A stretch of 54,821 nt of DNA from Bacillota bacterium (lineage in GTDB: Bacteria; Bacillota; Limnochordia; Darwinibacteriales; JAAYFS01), in contig JAAYFS010000010.1 in NCBI GenBank assembly GCA_012728115.1, positions 1 through 54,821 on the forward strand, read 5' to 3'. The position numbers and the translations under genes were made by a program. The notes beneath the pieces were generated by a model. It worked only from the letters and a program-made list of their open reading frames with translations, searched no databases and was not told the DNA's origin. Numbering within the stretch: position 1 is the stretch's first letter; the number at the start of each line of letters is the position of its first letter. Of this stretch, positions 17,618-28,807 are shown in pieces.

Positions 17618-17693
17618 TGGTGGACCCCCTGGGATTTGAACCCAGGACCAACGGATTATGAGTCCGCTGCTCTGACCGCTGAGCTAGGGGTCC
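17618..17693 (-). tRNA. tRNA-Ile with CAU anticodon (probably lysidine-modified)
   Basis: A 76-base cloverleaf including an encoded CCA. The acceptor stem is GGACCCC/GGGGTCC, the D stem GCTC/GAGC, and the T arm CCTGGGTTCAAATCCCAGG. The anticodon loop CTCATAA gives CAU. The acceptor GGACC...GGTCCACCA and the A37-A38 loop resemble tRNA-Ile2, whose C34 becomes lysidine to read AUA, more than elongator or initiator tRNA-Met. Elongator Met remains possible. Confidence 0.88.
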
Positions 17694-17708
17694 CTAAACA
17701 CAACACTT

Positions 17709-17737
17709 ATTATACAAGACACCTGTTTAGATGTCAA
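17709..17737 (-). promoter_or_regulatory. Consensus sigma-A promoter of tRNA-Ile
   Basis: On the minus strand a perfect TTGACA (17732-17737), 17-base spacer and perfect TATAAT (17709-17714), 16 bases before the tRNA. Confidence 0.92.
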
Positions 17738-17762
17738 TATCTTTCATTCTGTGTTTAATCGA

Positions 17763-18887
17763 CTATTGACCTAAAAAGTCCTTTAACCGCTTGCTTCTAC
17801 TTGGGTGTCTTAGTTTACGAAGAGCTTTGGCCTCGATTTGTCGAATACGTTCCCTAGTGACACCAAACACCTTTCCAACCTCTTCGAGCGTTCTTTCACG
17901 GCCATCCTCCAGACCGAATCTTAGTTTTAGAACTTCTTGTTCGCGTGGAGTTAATGATCCAAGAACCGAAGCCAGTTGTAAACGAAGATCAGCAAAAGCA
18001 GCAGCTTGTGCAGGGGCTGGAGCATCTTGGTCTTCGATAAAATCTACAAGATGACTGTCCTCCTCTTCGCCAATCGGTGTTTCCAAAGAAACTGGTTCTT
18101 GAGCGATTTTCATAATTTGACGTACTCGCTCCTCAGGCATATCCATTTCCTTTGCAATTTCTTCAGGAGTAGGTTCTCGTCCTAGTTCTTGCAAGAGTTG
18201 CCTAGAAACTCTTATCAATTTATTGATAGTTTCTACCATATGGACAGGTATGCGAATAGTTCTCGCTTGGTCAGCAATTGCCCGAGTAATCGCTTGCCTA
18301 ATCCACCACGTAGCGTAGGTACTAAATTTATATCCTTTGCGATAATCAAATTTCTCCACAGCTTTAATTAAGCCGAGATTACCTTCTTGAATCAAATCTA
18401 AGAATAACATACCTCTACCTACATATCGCTTAGCAATACTAACCACCAAACGGAGATTTGCTTCAGCAAGCTTGCGCTTACTCTCTTCATCGCCCTGTTC
18501 GATCAGTTTCGCTAATTCCACTTCTTCCTCAGCTGTTAAAAGTGGAACTCTCCCAATTTCCTTAAGATACATTCTTACAGGATCGTCAAGGCCCACTCCT
18601 TCAGGGATTGAGAAATCTAGATACTCCTCAGTCACTGAATCGTCTTCAGTATCATCATCCTCTACGATAAGACTCTCATCGCCCGTATTTGGGATAATAT
18701 CGATTCCCATCGCTGCAAAACTCTCATAAATCTCATCAATTTGCTCAGGGGACAGGTCAATATTCTGTAGTCCATCCATTATTTCTCGGTAAGTTAGAAC
18801 ACCTTGCTTTTTTCCACGTTCTATCAAACCAGTAACACTTTCCATGGTTGTAGTAGTATTTGAATTAGTGATCTGCTTATCTCTCAT
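17763..18887 (-). CDS. rpoD: Primary RNA polymerase sigma factor RpoD (SigA)
   Basis: Housekeeping sigma factor, 374 residues, the usual size in Bacillota. Region 1.1 is short and acidic; region 1.2 has [16 protein letters not shown], regions 2.1-2.4 run through [24 protein letters not shown] and [19 protein letters not shown], region 3 through [12 protein letters not shown], and region 4 ends [20 protein letters not shown]. The ATG has AAGGGGGGG 5 bases upstream and lies within the last codons of dnaG, overlapping by 11 bases. dgt-dnaG-rpoD is the classic macromolecular synthesis arrangement with rpsU replaced by dgt, common in clostridia. Confidence 0.97.
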   Translation of the reverse strand: MRDKQITNSNTTTTMESVTGLIERGKKQGVLTYREIMDGLQNIDLSPEQIDEIYESFAAMGIDIIPNTGDESLIVEDDDTEDDSVTEEYLDFSIPEGVGLDDPVRMYLKEIGRVPLLTAEEEVELAKLIEQGDEESKRKLAEANLRLVVSIAKRYVGRGMLFLDLIQEGNLGLIKAVEKFDYRKGYKFSTYATWWIRQAITRAIADQARTIRIPVHMVETINKLIRVSRQLLQELGREPTPEEIAKEMDMPEERVRQIMKIAQEPVSLETPIGEEEDSHLVDFIEDQDAPAPAQAAAFADLRLQLASVLGSLTPREQEVLKLRFGLEDGRERTLEEVGKVFGVTRERIRQIEAKALRKLRHPSRSKRLKDFLGQ

Positions 18888-20676
18888 CTATTCCCCCCCT
18901 TTCTAGCGGGCCTTCGTTGATGTTTCTTTCATTTAAAAGAAAAATTCGTTTCCGAATGCCATAATATTCATAAATAACTTGGAATATCTCCCTTTTTGTC
19001 GGCAATATTTCAATATCTTTCTCCAAAGAAATGAGTTTTTCCTCTATTTTCAAAAGCTCCTTTGCATAGAGTCTTAGCTGAAAATTATCCAAATAGTTTT
19101 CCCAATCCGAAAGCGGTTGGTTATCATGATAAAGCTCTTCAGCAATAAGTTCGCCCTGTTGGTCCCAGGTACCTCTAATTAATAGCCTAAGTAAATGTTG
19201 GTATTTATGATTTTCAAAATCTTCCCAAGAGATTCCTATATTGAGTAATTCATCAAGTAGTGCTGGTTTCGCTAAAATCCATTGAAGAATCCTTCTTTCG
19301 AGCAAATTCTCGCCCGATTCTACTACATCTCTATCTTCCTTAGTATGCCTATTCTGGGATAATATATGAGGGAAGTTTCTCTTTTTATCTATTTCTTCAA
19401 GTTTTGCAACTTCGATGCTTAAACTCTGTTTATCAATCGCAAGCAAATCAGAAGCAAAACTGATATACTCTTGGCGCTCGATAGCATTATCAAGACTAAC
19501 AATTATTCTTACTACTTCTTTAGAGGCAAGCAATTTCCCTTCTAAAGAATCGATATCATTAGCAAAAACAGCTTTTTCAATCAAGTACTGGGTATAAGGC
19601 TTGGCATTTCGAAGCCATTCTTGTACCTCGCCTTTCGTTGACCGTTTAGCAAAAGTATCGGGATCATCACCAGGTGACAAAACAGCGACTTTTACATTAA
19701 GTCCCTGTCCTTTAAGTATTTCCAAACCTCTGCCAATTGCCTGTTCACCAGCTACATCCCCGTCAAAGGCGATAATCACATTATTAGTAAAGCGTGCCAG
19801 TAATCTAGCTTGATTTTCAGTAAATGCTGTCCCCAAAGAAGCCACTACGTTCTGAATACCTTTAGCAAATAAGGCAATACAATCAGTATAACCTTCAACT
19901 ATCACAACTGAATCTTCTTTTATTATATTCTCTTTGGCTAGGTTAAATCCGTATAGATTGTTGGCTTTCTGATAAATCGGTGTCTCTGGACTATTAATGT
20001 ATTTTGGATGACTTTGATCGAATACCCTTCCACCAAAAGCCAAAAACCTTCCTTGATGATCTAGGATTGGAAAAATGATCCGATTTCGGAATCGATCATA
20101 CGGACCCTTTTGCCCCTCGATTATCAAACCTGCCTCAAGCGCCTTTTCAATTTCAACCCCCTTAGATTTTAGGAAGTTAATAAGCCCATGCCACTCAGAG
20201 GTTGCGAAACCGAGAAAAAACTGTCTAACTAATTGACCACTAATATTCCTTTTAATTAGATATTCCCTTGCTTTAAATCCTCTAGGAGAAACCAATGTAC
20301 CATAATAGTATTGAGCAGCTAAATGATTAATATGATACAGTTCTCTTTTTTGTCTTATTTCCTGTTCATAGCGTGGGGAAGTCGAAGGAATTGGTATGCC
20401 TGCCAGTTCTGCAAGCCGAACTGCCGCTTCAGGAAAAGACAAATTATCCATTTTCATTAAAAAATTGAAAGCGTTTCCGCCAGTACCACAACCAAAACAG
20501 TAAAAAAACTGTTTCTCAGGATTAACAGAAAAGGATGGAGTTTTTTCTTCATGAAACGGGCATAACCCAACATAGTTTTTCCCGCTCTGTTTTAAAGCGA
20601 CTCGTTTGCCAATCAATGCAACAATATCTGTAGACGATTGAACTTTTTCCAACCACTCATCTGTGAATTGTAGCAT
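18877..20676 (-). CDS. dnaG: DNA primase DnaG
   Basis: Makes RNA primers at the replication fork, with DnaB helicase as partner. The product has 599 residues. The N-terminal zinc domain (Cys, His, Cys, Cys in [12 protein letters not shown] and [10 protein letters not shown]), the catalytic core with [13 protein letters not shown] and the TOPRIM acidic motif [13 protein letters not shown], and a C-terminal helicase-interaction domain are all present. I chose the ATG at 20676 ([13 protein letters not shown]) with GGGGAG at 7 bases; an in-frame start 20 codons earlier would run into dgt. The C-terminus overlaps rpoD. Confidence 0.95.
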   Translation of the reverse strand: MLQFTDEWLEKVQSSTDIVALIGKRVALKQSGKNYVGLCPFHEEKTPSFSVNPEKQFFYCFGCGTGGNAFNFLMKMDNLSFPEAAVRLAELAGIPIPSTSPRYEQEIRQKRELYHINHLAAQYYYGTLVSPRGFKAREYLIKRNISGQLVRQFFLGFATSEWHGLINFLKSKGVEIEKALEAGLIIEGQKGPYDRFRNRIIFPILDHQGRFLAFGGRVFDQSHPKYINSPETPIYQKANNLYGFNLAKENIIKEDSVVIVEGYTDCIALFAKGIQNVVASLGTAFTENQARLLARFTNNVIIAFDGDVAGEQAIGRGLEILKGQGLNVKVAVLSPGDDPDTFAKRSTKGEVQEWLRNAKPYTQYLIEKAVFANDIDSLEGKLLASKEVVRIIVSLDNAIERQEYISFASDLLAIDKQSLSIEVAKLEEIDKKRNFPHILSQNRHTKEDRDVVESGENLLERRILQWILAKPALLDELLNIGISWEDFENHKYQHLLRLLIRGTWDQQGELIAEELYHDNQPLSDWENYLDNFQLRLYAKELLKIEEKLISLEKDIEILPTKREIFQVIYEYYGIRKRIFLLNERNINEGPLERGGIDER

Positions 20677-20689
20677 TGAACGTCTCCCC

Positions 20690-21700
20690 TTAATGACGAT
20701 TCCACCCTTGCGGCAAGAATAATCGTTGAAATTCACTCATAGCGAAACTATCTGTCATCCCCGCGATATAATCAACAACTGCGTTTTTTCGTTCATGAGG
20801 TTCTAGTGGATGCCCAACCCGTTCTTCTAATTCACCAGGATGCGATAGATAGTATTCAAAAAACATACGAACTACATTATAAACTTTATTTTCCTCTAAT
20901 TTAGCTTCAGAGCCGATATATACCTTCTGGAAAAGGAATTCTCTTAATTCATCTACCACCTGTTTAATTGGTTCGCTGAAAGAAACAACTGGTTTATCAA
21001 AGCTGTGCGTGATTAAGTCTTTTACCATTGTTCCGATTCGATCCGAATGACTATTTCCTAGGATCTCCCTCAGCTTTTGAGGAATATCAGTGGGACTTAG
21101 AATTCCACCGCGAATGGCATCTTCAATATCATGGCTCAAATAGGCTACTCGATCGCAAATTCTTACAACTTGTCCTTCCAACGTCGTTGGGACTACTTTG
21201 CCTGTATGACCAATAATACCTTCGCGTACTTCCTTCGTTAAATTCAAACCAGGATAATTTGGTGAACGTTCCTCTAAATATTCAACAACGCGTAAACTTT
21301 GTTCATTATGATTAAAACTTCCTACCAATAGTTGGAGAGCGGTTTCCCCAGCATGACCGAAAGGAGTATGCCCAAGATCATGACCTAAAGCTATTGCTTC
21401 CGTTAGATCTTCGTTAAGTCCTAATGCTCTTGCAACAGTTCGACTAATCTGGGAAACCTCAAGCGTGTGCGTTAATCTAGTCCGATAATGATCGCCTGCT
21501 GGTGCGATAAATACTTGAGTTTTGGATTTTAGCCGACGAAATGCTTTGGAATGCAAAATTCGATCCCGATCTCTACCAAAAGCAGTTCGCACTTCACATT
21601 CTTCTTCAGGATAATCCCGCCCCTGAGAATTAACCGATAGACAGGCAAATCTCGAGAGATTTTTAACCTCCCACTCTTCCCGTATTTCACGCAAACGCAT
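20690..21700 (-). CDS. dgt: dGTP triphosphohydrolase-like HD-domain protein
   Basis: Deoxyguanosinetriphosphate triphosphohydrolase-like protein (type 2 family), cleaving dNTPs to deoxynucleoside and triphosphate. The 336-residue protein has RDRILHSKAFRRLKSKTQV, then the HD metal site with RTRLTHTLEVSQISR and GHDLGHTPFGHAGE, and CDRVAYLSHDIEDA. The start at 21700 has GGGAGGG 6 bases upstream; an ATG six codons earlier overlaps that site. It heads the dgt-dnaG-rpoD operon. The exact nucleotide specificity cannot be told from sequence. Confidence 0.92.
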   Translation of the reverse strand: MRLREIREEWEVKNLSRFACLSVNSQGRDYPEEECEVRTAFGRDRDRILHSKAFRRLKSKTQVFIAPAGDHYRTRLTHTLEVSQISRTVARALGLNEDLTEAIALGHDLGHTPFGHAGETALQLLVGSFNHNEQSLRVVEYLEERSPNYPGLNLTKEVREGIIGHTGKVVPTTLEGQVVRICDRVAYLSHDIEDAIRGGILSPTDIPQKLREILGNSHSDRIGTMVKDLITHSFDKPVVSFSEPIKQVVDELREFLFQKVYIGSEAKLEENKVYNVVRMFFEYYLSHPGELEERVGHPLEPHERKNAVVDYIAGMTDSFAMSEFQRLFLPQGWNRH

Positions 21701-21729
21701 ACTCAACCCTCCCAACATCTCGGTGGTTT

Positions 21730-21790
21730 ATTCTGAGTCAATAAAGAGACCCATACTATATATAGTATGGGTTCCTCATTGACTCAGAAT
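21730..21790. repeat. Nested palindrome between ppdK and dgt (possible terminator)
   Basis: Two nested inverted repeats. Outer 13-bp arms ATTCTGAGTCAAT (21730-21742) and ATTGACTCAGAAT (21778-21790) enclose a perfect 24-base palindrome, arms ACCCATACTATA/TATAGTATGGGT (21749-21772), with unpaired patches between. It lies 25 bases after the ppdK stop and 30 bases before dgt. On the minus strand the inner hairpin is followed by CTCTTTATT, so it may act as the ppdK terminator, but the perfect symmetry would also suit protein binding. Confidence 0.8.
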
Positions 21791-21814
21791 ATTCCTCCCT
21801 GCCGTTAAGCAAAA

Positions 21815-24445
21815 CTATCTTGGATTAAGAATGTTTGCTTGAGCAGCAGCTAACCGAGCTATTGGCACCCGGAAAGGAGAACAGCTGACATAGTCTAATC
21901 CAACACGATGACAAAAATCGATCGAAGAAGGATCTCCACCATGCTCACCGCAGATACCAAGTTTCAAATCTGGCTTGGTTGAACGACCTTTTTGAACAGC
22001 GATTTCAACTAAGGTACCAACACCAGTTTGATCTAGGCTTTGGAATGGGTCAATCTCTAACACTTCATTATCGATATAGATTGGAAGGAACCGACCTGCA
22101 TCGTCGCGACTATATCCAAAGGTCATTTGAGTTAAGTCATTTGTTCCAAACGAGAAGAAATCAGCTTCCTTCGCAATTTCATCAGCCGTAACTGTCGCTC
22201 TTGGAACCTCGATCATTGTTCCGATCTTGTATTCAATATCGACACCTGTTGCCTCAATTACTTCCTTAGCAACGTTAATGCAAACTTCCTTCATTAGGCT
22301 AAGTTCTGGCACGACACCTACTAAAGGAATCATGATCTCAGGAATTACGTTAACTCCTTCTTTCTTAACTTGAGCCGCAGCTTCAAAAATTGCTCTCGCT
22401 TGCATTGCGTAGATTTCTGGATAAGTTACTCCGAGACGGCAACCACGATGACCTAACATTGGGTTGAGCTCAGAAAGACTCTCAACTGTAGCCTTTAATT
22501 CTTCGACGTCTACGTTCATATCTTCTGCTAATTCTTCGATCGCATCATCTTCATGAGGTAAGAATTCGTGTAATGGTGGATCGAGCAAACGAATGGTTAC
22601 TGGAAGTCCGTCCATAGCTCTAAAGATTCCTACAAAGTCTTCTCTTTGATATGGTAGAAGTTTAGCTAAAGCTTCTTCTCTACCAGCAACATCTTTAGCG
22701 AGAATCATTTGACGAACAGCCTTAATACGATCGCCTTCAAAGAACATGTGCTCAGTACGGCACAATCCGATACCTTCAGCACCAAATTCTCTAGCGGTTT
22801 TAGCATCATGAGGAGTATCCGCGTTAGTACGAACGCCAAGTACTCTAAACTCATCTGCCCATTCCATTAAGGTTCCGAAATTACCAGTTAGCTTTGGCTC
22901 TACTAGAGGTACTTGTCCAATGATTACTTCACCAGTTGTACCGTTGAGAGTAATCCAGTCGCCCTCTTTTACTACATGACCATTGATATTAACGGTCTTA
23001 TTAGCTAAATTAACCTTTGCGTCACCGCATCCAGCAACACAGCATTTACCCATACCACGAGCAACTACTGCAGCGTGAGAGGTCATTCCACCACGGGAGG
23101 TAAGGATACCAACCGCTACGTCCATACCACCGATATCTTCTGGAGATGTTTCGGTACGAACGAGGATTACCTTTTCACCACGTTCTGCCCATTCTTCTGC
23201 GTCTTCAGCAGTAAAGACAACTTTACCGACAGCAGCACCTGGAGAAGCTGGTAAACCTGTGGCAGCCGCATCGTACTTAGCCTTAGGATCGATCATTGGA
23301 TGGAGCAATTGATCTAATTGTTTTGGATCAACGCGCAATACTGCGGTTTTCTTATCGATCAAACCTTCTTCTACCATCTCAACTGCGATTCTAACAGCAG
23401 CGGTTGCGGTACGTTTTCCAGAACGAGTTTGCAACATATAGAGTTTATCCTCTTGGATAGTAAACTCGATATCTTGCATATCTTTATAATGGTTTTCAAG
23501 AGTTTTATAAATATTTTCTAACTGTGCATAAATCTCTGGTTTAGACTCCTTAAGGGTTGCGATTGGAAGCGGAGTTCTAATTCCTGCTACAACGTCTTCA
23601 CCTTGAGCATTCATTAAGTACTCGCCGTAAAATACGTTTTCACCAGTGGATGGGTCGCGAGTAAATGCAACTCCAGTACCAGAATTTTCACCCATGTTAC
23701 CAAAGACCATCGCTTGAACGTTAACTGCAGTACCCCAATCGCCAGGGATGTGGTTAATTCTGCGATAACGAATTGCACGTGGGTTATTCCAGGACTCAAA
23801 CACAGCATTGATCGCGCCAACCAATTGCTCCATTGGATCGTCTGGGAAAAGTTTACCCACGGATTCTTTAATAACTTCTTTATACTTAGCAACTACTTCT
23901 TTGAGATCTTCTACAGTTAAATCAGTATCTAAAGCTGCGCCTTTTTCTTTCTTAACAGCTTCTAAAACAGCTTCAAATTTTTCGTGTTCCACACCCATTA
24001 CGACGTCGCCATACATTTGAATAAAACGACGGTAGGAATCCCATGCGAATCTTTCATTACCTGATTTTTTTGCCAACGCTACAACAGTTTGATCACTTAA
24101 TCCAAGGTTTAATACTGTATCCATCATTCCTGGCATGGAAACGCGAGCGCCAGAACGAACAGATAGCAATAATGGATTATCGTTCGAACCGAATTCGCTG
24201 CCCATAGCTTCTTCGATTTTCTTGATGTTCTCTTTTACTTGCTCTAAGAGACCGTCAGCCCATTTTCGACCATTATTGTAGTATTCAATACAAGCTTCGG
24301 TAGTGATGGTAAAGCCTGCGGGCACTGGAATTCCAAGTTCAACCATTTCAGCCAAGTTAGCGCCTTTTCCGCCAACTAAGTTCTTGTTGTTAGATTGCCC
24401 TTCGGTAACTCCATTACCAAAGAAATATACCCATTTGGTACTCAA
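21815..24445 (-). CDS. ppdK: Pyruvate, phosphate dikinase
   Basis: Interconverts pyruvate, ATP and phosphate with phosphoenolpyruvate, AMP and pyrophosphate; in anaerobes it usually works in glycolysis or gluconeogenesis. The 876-residue protein has the N-terminal ATP-grasp domain ([31 protein letters not shown]), the phosphohistidine domain with [16 protein letters not shown], and the C-terminal TIM barrel with [16 protein letters not shown] and [11 protein letters not shown]. The start is TTG, supported by AAAGGAGG 8 bases upstream. It appears monocistronic, between glyS and dgt. No PPDK regulatory kinase is nearby. Confidence 0.96.
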   Translation of the reverse strand: MSTKWVYFFGNGVTEGQSNNKNLVGGKGANLAEMVELGIPVPAGFTITTEACIEYYNNGRKWADGLLEQVKENIKKIEEAMGSEFGSNDNPLLLSVRSGARVSMPGMMDTVLNLGLSDQTVVALAKKSGNERFAWDSYRRFIQMYGDVVMGVEHEKFEAVLEAVKKEKGAALDTDLTVEDLKEVVAKYKEVIKESVGKLFPDDPMEQLVGAINAVFESWNNPRAIRYRRINHIPGDWGTAVNVQAMVFGNMGENSGTGVAFTRDPSTGENVFYGEYLMNAQGEDVVAGIRTPLPIATLKESKPEIYAQLENIYKTLENHYKDMQDIEFTIQEDKLYMLQTRSGKRTATAAVRIAVEMVEEGLIDKKTAVLRVDPKQLDQLLHPMIDPKAKYDAAATGLPASPGAAVGKVVFTAEDAEEWAERGEKVILVRTETSPEDIGGMDVAVGILTSRGGMTSHAAVVARGMGKCCVAGCGDAKVNLANKTVNINGHVVKEGDWITLNGTTGEVIIGQVPLVEPKLTGNFGTLMEWADEFRVLGVRTNADTPHDAKTAREFGAEGIGLCRTEHMFFEGDRIKAVRQMILAKDVAGREEALAKLLPYQREDFVGIFRAMDGLPVTIRLLDPPLHEFLPHEDDAIEELAEDMNVDVEELKATVESLSELNPMLGHRGCRLGVTYPEIYAMQARAIFEAAAQVKKEGVNVIPEIMIPLVGVVPELSLMKEVCINVAKEVIEATGVDIEYKIGTMIEVPRATVTADEIAKEADFFSFGTNDLTQMTFGYSRDDAGRFLPIYIDNEVLEIDPFQSLDQTGVGTLVEIAVQKGRSTKPDLKLGICGEHGGDPSSIDFCHRVGLDYVSCSPFRVPIARLAAAQANILNPR

Positions 24446-24603
24446 TTGTTATTCCTCCTTTGCCTACTATAACTATATATGTTGCGCAGGAAATCGCTTT
24501 CCTGAAAAACACCAAACTTTATATTCGTTAAAACATTAGATTATCCTTCCGACATGGTAAATTCTTCACATAGAAATAACATATTCGATCAGTTTTACCA
24601 TAT

Positions 24604-26664
24604 TTAGGTGATCACGATCTTGCGAAAATCAGCAAAACTATCAAAAAGGGAAACAGTCTTGCTTAAAAGCGATAATCTATTCGCTCTAACAACTTCGTCT
24701 TCATGCATAATCATCTCTGCATCAAAAAAATCATCGAGCGGTTTTCGCAAATCTGCTAAAGCTTGAAGCAAACTCGCGTAATCACCACTTTTCAAGTGGT
24801 TGTTTACTTTTTCTTCGCAAGCTACAACATGGTTATAGAAAGTTTGATCCGCTTCAGTAAATCGAGCTTGCTCAAATTTGTCCGTAAACCCTGCTTTCGA
24901 AACAATATTTGCAGCTCGTTCAAAAGCAACATGAAGATTCTCAAACTCACTATATTTGCGAAAGGCGGATAAGTCAACGACTCGCTTAAAAAGATCGCCA
25001 ACCTCATATACCTCAAGTGCTAAGACAGCATCAATTAAATCATATTGGTATCCTTCATCACGCATTAACCCACGAACTCTTTGTTTAATGAAATCCAATA
25101 GTTTGTTGAGAGTATCGTTTTTTGCTTGAAATTCTGAACCATAGGCAGCCAGGGATTTTTCAAACAATTGTTTAAGCGAACAATTCGGTGCACCGCTCCT
25201 TAGCATTTGCACAACTCCTAAAGCCTGGCGCCTTAAAGCAAATGGATCTTGGGAACCCGTAGGAATAATGTCCAATGAAAAGTATCCCACCAACGTATCG
25301 ATTTTATCAACCAGACTTATTAAGATCCCAAGCTCAGTTTCGGGAATCGAATCTCCAGCGAAGCGTGGCTTATAGTGTTCTTCGATTGCTCTAGCTACTA
25401 ACATATCTTCCCCAGAAACAAGGGCATACTTACTACCCATAATACCTTGTAACTCAGGGAATTCAAAAACCATCTGAGTTACTAAATCCGCTTTGGCTAA
25501 AAGTGCTGCTCTCTCGATCAATTGGCGGTCAACCTCAATACCAAGTAAATCAGAAAACTCTGTTGCCAAATTAATTAATCTCATAGTCTTATCATAAAGA
25601 GTGCCTAATCCGTCTTGGAAAACCACGTCTTTCAGTTTCTGAACCTTGGTTTCTAAGCTGTCTTTTATATCTTCTTGATAAAAGAATTTCGCATCAGCTA
25701 ATCTAGCTGAAAGTACCCTTTCATTACCTTCGGCAACTAAGTCAAGGTGATTATCAGCACCATTTCTTACTCCAATAAATACGGGCAAGAGATTATTGTT
25801 GTGATCAACTACTGGGAAATATCGTTGATGTTCTTTCATCGGAGTGATAATAACCTCTTGTGGAAGATCAAGAAACTCGGAGGCAAATTTCCCTGCAAAG
25901 GCAGTCGGATATTCCACCAAATTATTAACCTCATTTAGCAAATTCTCGTCAAGCAGTACTTGCCCACCTACTTCTTTCGCCTTACTGATTACTTGCTGAC
26001 GAATCAGTTCTTTTCGTTTACTACTATCTACAATTACGTACGCTTCCTTTAAGTAGTTCTCATAGAGATTTAAGTCTGCAATCTCCACAGGCTTTTCACA
26101 CAATTGTCTGTGACCAAAAGTTTTATTTCCAGAATTTATTCTACCGATACTAAACGGCACCACTTGGTTATCAAATAAAGCGACTAACCAAGCGATTGGG
26201 CGCGCAAATTTAATATCATAACTTCCCCATCGCATGCTATTAGGGAAAGATAGTCCAAGAATGATTTCGGGAAGGACCTTTGCTAAAACCTCGCTCGTGG
26301 ATTTGCCTTTGATATAACGCGAAGCATAAACGTATTCTGCCCCATTGAAATCCTTGAGATAAAGATCTTTTGGATCAACGTTTTGAGAGCGCGCAAAACC
26401 AAGACCTGCCTTTGTCCACTCCCCATCTTGATAAGCAATAGATTTAGGTGGTCCTTTGATCTCTTCATTCAAATCCTCTTGGTTCTCGGCCAATTTCGCC
26501 TTAATCGCTAACCGGCGCGGTGTACTAAAAAGTTGAAGATCGCTATAATTGATTCTCTGAAGCTCCAAATTAGCAACGAAACGCTCTCCTAGTTGCTTAA
26601 GAGAATTCTCGATGACATTGGCTGGGAATTCTTCTACACCAACTTCTAGTAAAAAGTCTTTCAT
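24604..26664 (-). CDS. glyS: Glycyl-tRNA synthetase beta subunit
   Basis: Beta chain of the heterotetrameric bacterial glycyl-tRNA synthetase, which carries tRNA recognition. The 686-residue protein opens with [14 protein letters not shown], followed by TPRRLAI and GPPKSIAY, and includes the [25 protein letters not shown]-like and HD-related [19 protein letters not shown] blocks, with a C-terminal DALR-type anticodon domain. The ATG overlaps the glyQ TGA as ATGA, so the two are translationally coupled. The stop is TAA and no clear terminator follows. Confidence 0.96.
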   Translation of the reverse strand: MKDFLLEVGVEEFPANVIENSLKQLGERFVANLELQRINYSDLQLFSTPRRLAIKAKLAENQEDLNEEIKGPPKSIAYQDGEWTKAGLGFARSQNVDPKDLYLKDFNGAEYVYASRYIKGKSTSEVLAKVLPEIILGLSFPNSMRWGSYDIKFARPIAWLVALFDNQVVPFSIGRINSGNKTFGHRQLCEKPVEIADLNLYENYLKEAYVIVDSSKRKELIRQQVISKAKEVGGQVLLDENLLNEVNNLVEYPTAFAGKFASEFLDLPQEVIITPMKEHQRYFPVVDHNNNLLPVFIGVRNGADNHLDLVAEGNERVLSARLADAKFFYQEDIKDSLETKVQKLKDVVFQDGLGTLYDKTMRLINLATEFSDLLGIEVDRQLIERAALLAKADLVTQMVFEFPELQGIMGSKYALVSGEDMLVARAIEEHYKPRFAGDSIPETELGILISLVDKIDTLVGYFSLDIIPTGSQDPFALRRQALGVVQMLRSGAPNCSLKQLFEKSLAAYGSEFQAKNDTLNKLLDFIKQRVRGLMRDEGYQYDLIDAVLALEVYEVGDLFKRVVDLSAFRKYSEFENLHVAFERAANIVSKAGFTDKFEQARFTEADQTFYNHVVACEEKVNNHLKSGDYASLLQALADLRKPLDDFFDAEMIMHEDEVVRANRLSLLSKTVSLFDSFADFRKIVIT

Positions 26665-27539
26665 TTACCTTCCCCCTTTTTTAGCATAGGGAATCCTAAC
26701 TCTTCACGTTTCGCCAAATATGCTTGTGCCGCTTGTCTAGCTAGTGCGCGTACCCTACCGATATATCGAGCACGTTCGGTAACACTAATTGCTCCGCGGG
26801 CATCTAGTAAGTTAAAAGTATGCGAACATTTCAAAACAAAATCATAACCAGGAAGTACCAATCCCTTACTAATTAGGCGTTTGGCCTCCTGCTCATAACT
26901 ATCAAAAAACTCAAAGAGAGCTTGAACATCTGCTTCTTCAAAATTAAACTTAGAAAACTCGACCTCGTTTTGATGGAACACATCGCCGTACTTCACTCCA
27001 TCAACCCATTCAAGATCATAAATACTATCAACCTTTTGAATAAAGGTTCCCAATCTCTCGATTCCATATGTTATTTCGGCTGAAACTGGTTTTACATCAA
27101 TTCCGCCAACCTGTTGAAAATATGTGAATTGAGTAATTTCAAGACCATCAAGCCATACTTCCCAACCTAATCCCCAGGCACCTAAGGTAGGTGACTCCCA
27201 ATCGTCTTGAACAAATCTTACATCGTGCTTTGACAAATCAATTCCCAATGCTGTCAGACTGTCTAAGTAGAGCTGCTGGACATTGTCTGGAGAAGGTTTA
27301 AGAATAACTTGATATTGGTAATAATGTTGGAGTCTATTGGGGTTTTCCCCGTATCTACCATCAGTAGGTCTACGACAAGGTTGAACGTAAGCTACATTCC
27401 ATGGCTCGGGGCCAAGTGTTTTTAAAAATGTAGCTGGTGCCATAGTCCCAGCACCTACTTCAGTATCATAAGGTTGGTAGATCAGACAATACTGTGACCA
27501 ATACTGTTCCAATTTCATAATGATCGATTGTAGATTCAT
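26661..27539 (-). CDS. glyQ: Glycyl-tRNA synthetase alpha subunit
   Basis: Catalytic alpha chain of the two-subunit glycyl-tRNA synthetase. The 292-residue product begins [14 protein letters not shown], then [38 protein letters not shown] and [21 protein letters not shown], all family-typical. The ATG at 27539 has GGAGG 8 bases upstream; a start ten codons earlier lies inside the leader. A transcription attenuator-like hairpin and a sigma-A promoter precede the gene. glyS follows with a 4-base overlap. Confidence 0.96.
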   Translation of the reverse strand: MNLQSIIMKLEQYWSQYCLIYQPYDTEVGAGTMAPATFLKTLGPEPWNVAYVQPCRRPTDGRYGENPNRLQHYYQYQVILKPSPDNVQQLYLDSLTALGIDLSKHDVRFVQDDWESPTLGAWGLGWEVWLDGLEITQFTYFQQVGGIDVKPVSAEITYGIERLGTFIQKVDSIYDLEWVDGVKYGDVFHQNEVEFSKFNFEEADVQALFEFFDSYEQEAKRLISKGLVLPGYDFVLKCSHTFNLLDARGAISVTERARYIGRVRALARQAAQAYLAKREELGFPMLKKGEGK

Positions 27540-27571
27540 CGATCCTTCCTCCTTTATCGACCCATTCAAAC

Positions 27572-27607
27572 AAAAAAACCTTTATCCCAAGAATAGGGAT
27601 GAAAGGT
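27572..27607 (-). promoter_or_regulatory. Leader terminator upstream of glyQ, reminiscent of a T-box 3' end
   Basis: On the minus strand ACCTTTCATCCC pairs with GGGATAAAGGT (one bulged C) and is followed by seven T residues, forming an intrinsic terminator in the glyQ leader, about 33 bases before the start. The preceding GGTGGCGTACC resembles, but does not match, the T-box GGTGGNACCGCG. There is no space for a specifier stem before the dedicated promoter, so it is at best a degenerate T-box or another attenuator. Confidence 0.6.
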
Positions 27608-27636
27608 ACGCCACCGAACCACAGTTTCGTGAAAAC

Positions 27637-27665
27637 ATGATACCAAGAAATGGCTAAAAAGTCAA
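27637..27665 (-). promoter_or_regulatory. Sigma-A promoter for glyQS
   Basis: On the minus strand TTGACT (27660-27665), 17 bases, TGG plus TATCAT (27637-27642). The -35 box overlaps the stop codon of the upstream gene. Confidence 0.7.
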
Positions 27666-28027
27666 TATAACTCCTCTAATTGGTCAAATTCGATACTACA
27701 CTTAGTTAAAAGGCAAGCTGCTATTCCCAACAATGCCAACTTTGGGGCTAAAAGCGAACCTGTTAATCCCACTGTCACGGGAAATTCCATCACCAAACGA
27801 TCCTTGACCTTAATCCTTATAGTTGTCATATTGCCTTTTCGCACCAGTTTCTTGACTCTTTCAACGATCTTACGCTGAGTGGTTTGTAACTCTTCCTCAT
27901 AAATCGCTATCGCGTCCAAGACGTCCCAGTTAGCTTCCTCGAGCAGATTTCTCGCGGTAGCAAAATCTAATTTAGTACGATTCATTAGTAGATCGATCTT
28001 CTCCAATTGATGCTCCATCTGTTCCAT
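27662..28027 (-). CDS. UBA-like/DUF4342 domain protein
   Basis: A 121-residue protein of unknown function. The N-terminal half (about residues 5-50) looks like a UBA/TS-N helical domain: LEKIDLLMNRTKLDFATARNLLEEANWDVLDAIAIYEEE. The second half, TTIRIKVKDRLVMEFPVTVGLTGSLLAPKLALLGIAACLLTKC, matches the DUF4342 pattern, a beta stretch then a hydrophobic helix. It begins 3 bases after the recO stop and ends at the glyQ promoter, so it is the last gene of a yqzL-recO-DUF4342 operon. The hydrophobic tail suggests membrane contact. Function is not known. Confidence 0.7.
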   Translation of the reverse strand: MEQMEHQLEKIDLLMNRTKLDFATARNLLEEANWDVLDAIAIYEEELQTTQRKIVERVKKLVRKGNMTTIRIKVKDRLVMEFPVTVGLTGSLLAPKLALLGIAACLLTKCSIEFDQLEELY

Positions 28028-28030
28028 ACT

Positions 28031-28801
28031 TTACTCATTCACCTCTATTCGTCGAGTTAAGCCGTTTGGACTGCATAGACTCATTAGAAAAGGTAATGAT
28101 TTAAGTGGTCGTTCCATTCGAAAATCTAAATATGCTCGCATCGCAATTTCGATCTCATCTAATAGTTGCTGAGAAGGTCTAAGAATTGACAATCTGGAAA
28201 AATCCGAAGTCAATAATCTTTTCATCAATTCCCAAGCACCTAAAGATAATTCAATAACTGGTGTAAACTGTTGCTTACAATTTGCGCAAAGAACCCCACC
28301 CTCACGCGAAAACCAAATTCTTTCACTTGGTATTATTCCGCAGCCAAGGCAATTTTCTAGGCGCGGCTGATAGCCTAAGAATTTCATTAAACGAAGTTCA
28401 AAAGCTCTTGTCGCAAGGGGAAACAATCCACGATTTCCTAAAGCAAAGGTATCTAAAATCAAGTAAAAAATCTCGGTACTAGCAACCCCTTCTTCATTAA
28501 AAACATCAACCAGTTCTGAAACATACATCCCATAGGCCATTTTCTCCAAATCATCACGCATTTCTTGATTTGAATTAATTATCTCGGCTTGACTAATTGT
28601 ATCTAGATTCTTCCCTGAAAGTAGAATAAAACGAGCATAAGTAAAAATTTGAGTAGGACCTAGTAAACGATTGCGAACTCGTCGTGCTCCATTAGCAACT
28701 GCCGAAATCTTGCCCTTTGACTTAGTAAAAATGGTAGTGATTTTGTCTGCTTCGCCAAAATCCTGGGTTCGAAGGATAATTCCTTCGCTCCTGTATAGCA
28801 C
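28031..28801 (-). CDS. recO: DNA repair protein RecO
   Basis: RecO acts with RecF and RecR to load RecA onto SSB-coated single-stranded DNA. The 256-residue protein has the N-terminal OB fold (SEGIILRTQDFGEADKITTIFT, KGKISAVANGARR), the helical domain and a zinc module with Cys pairs in ENCLGCG and VLCANCK. The start is GTG with GAGGGGTGA upstream. yqzL immediately precedes it, as in many Bacillota. Confidence 0.94.
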   Translation of the reverse strand: MLYRSEGIILRTQDFGEADKITTIFTKSKGKISAVANGARRVRNRLLGPTQIFTYARFILLSGKNLDTISQAEIINSNQEMRDDLEKMAYGMYVSELVDVFNEEGVASTEIFYLILDTFALGNRGLFPLATRAFELRLMKFLGYQPRLENCLGCGIIPSERIWFSREGGVLCANCKQQFTPVIELSLGAWELMKRLLTSDFSRLSILRPSQQLLDEIEIAMRAYLDFRMERPLKSLPFLMSLCSPNGLTRRIEVNE

Positions 28802-28807
28802 TAAACT

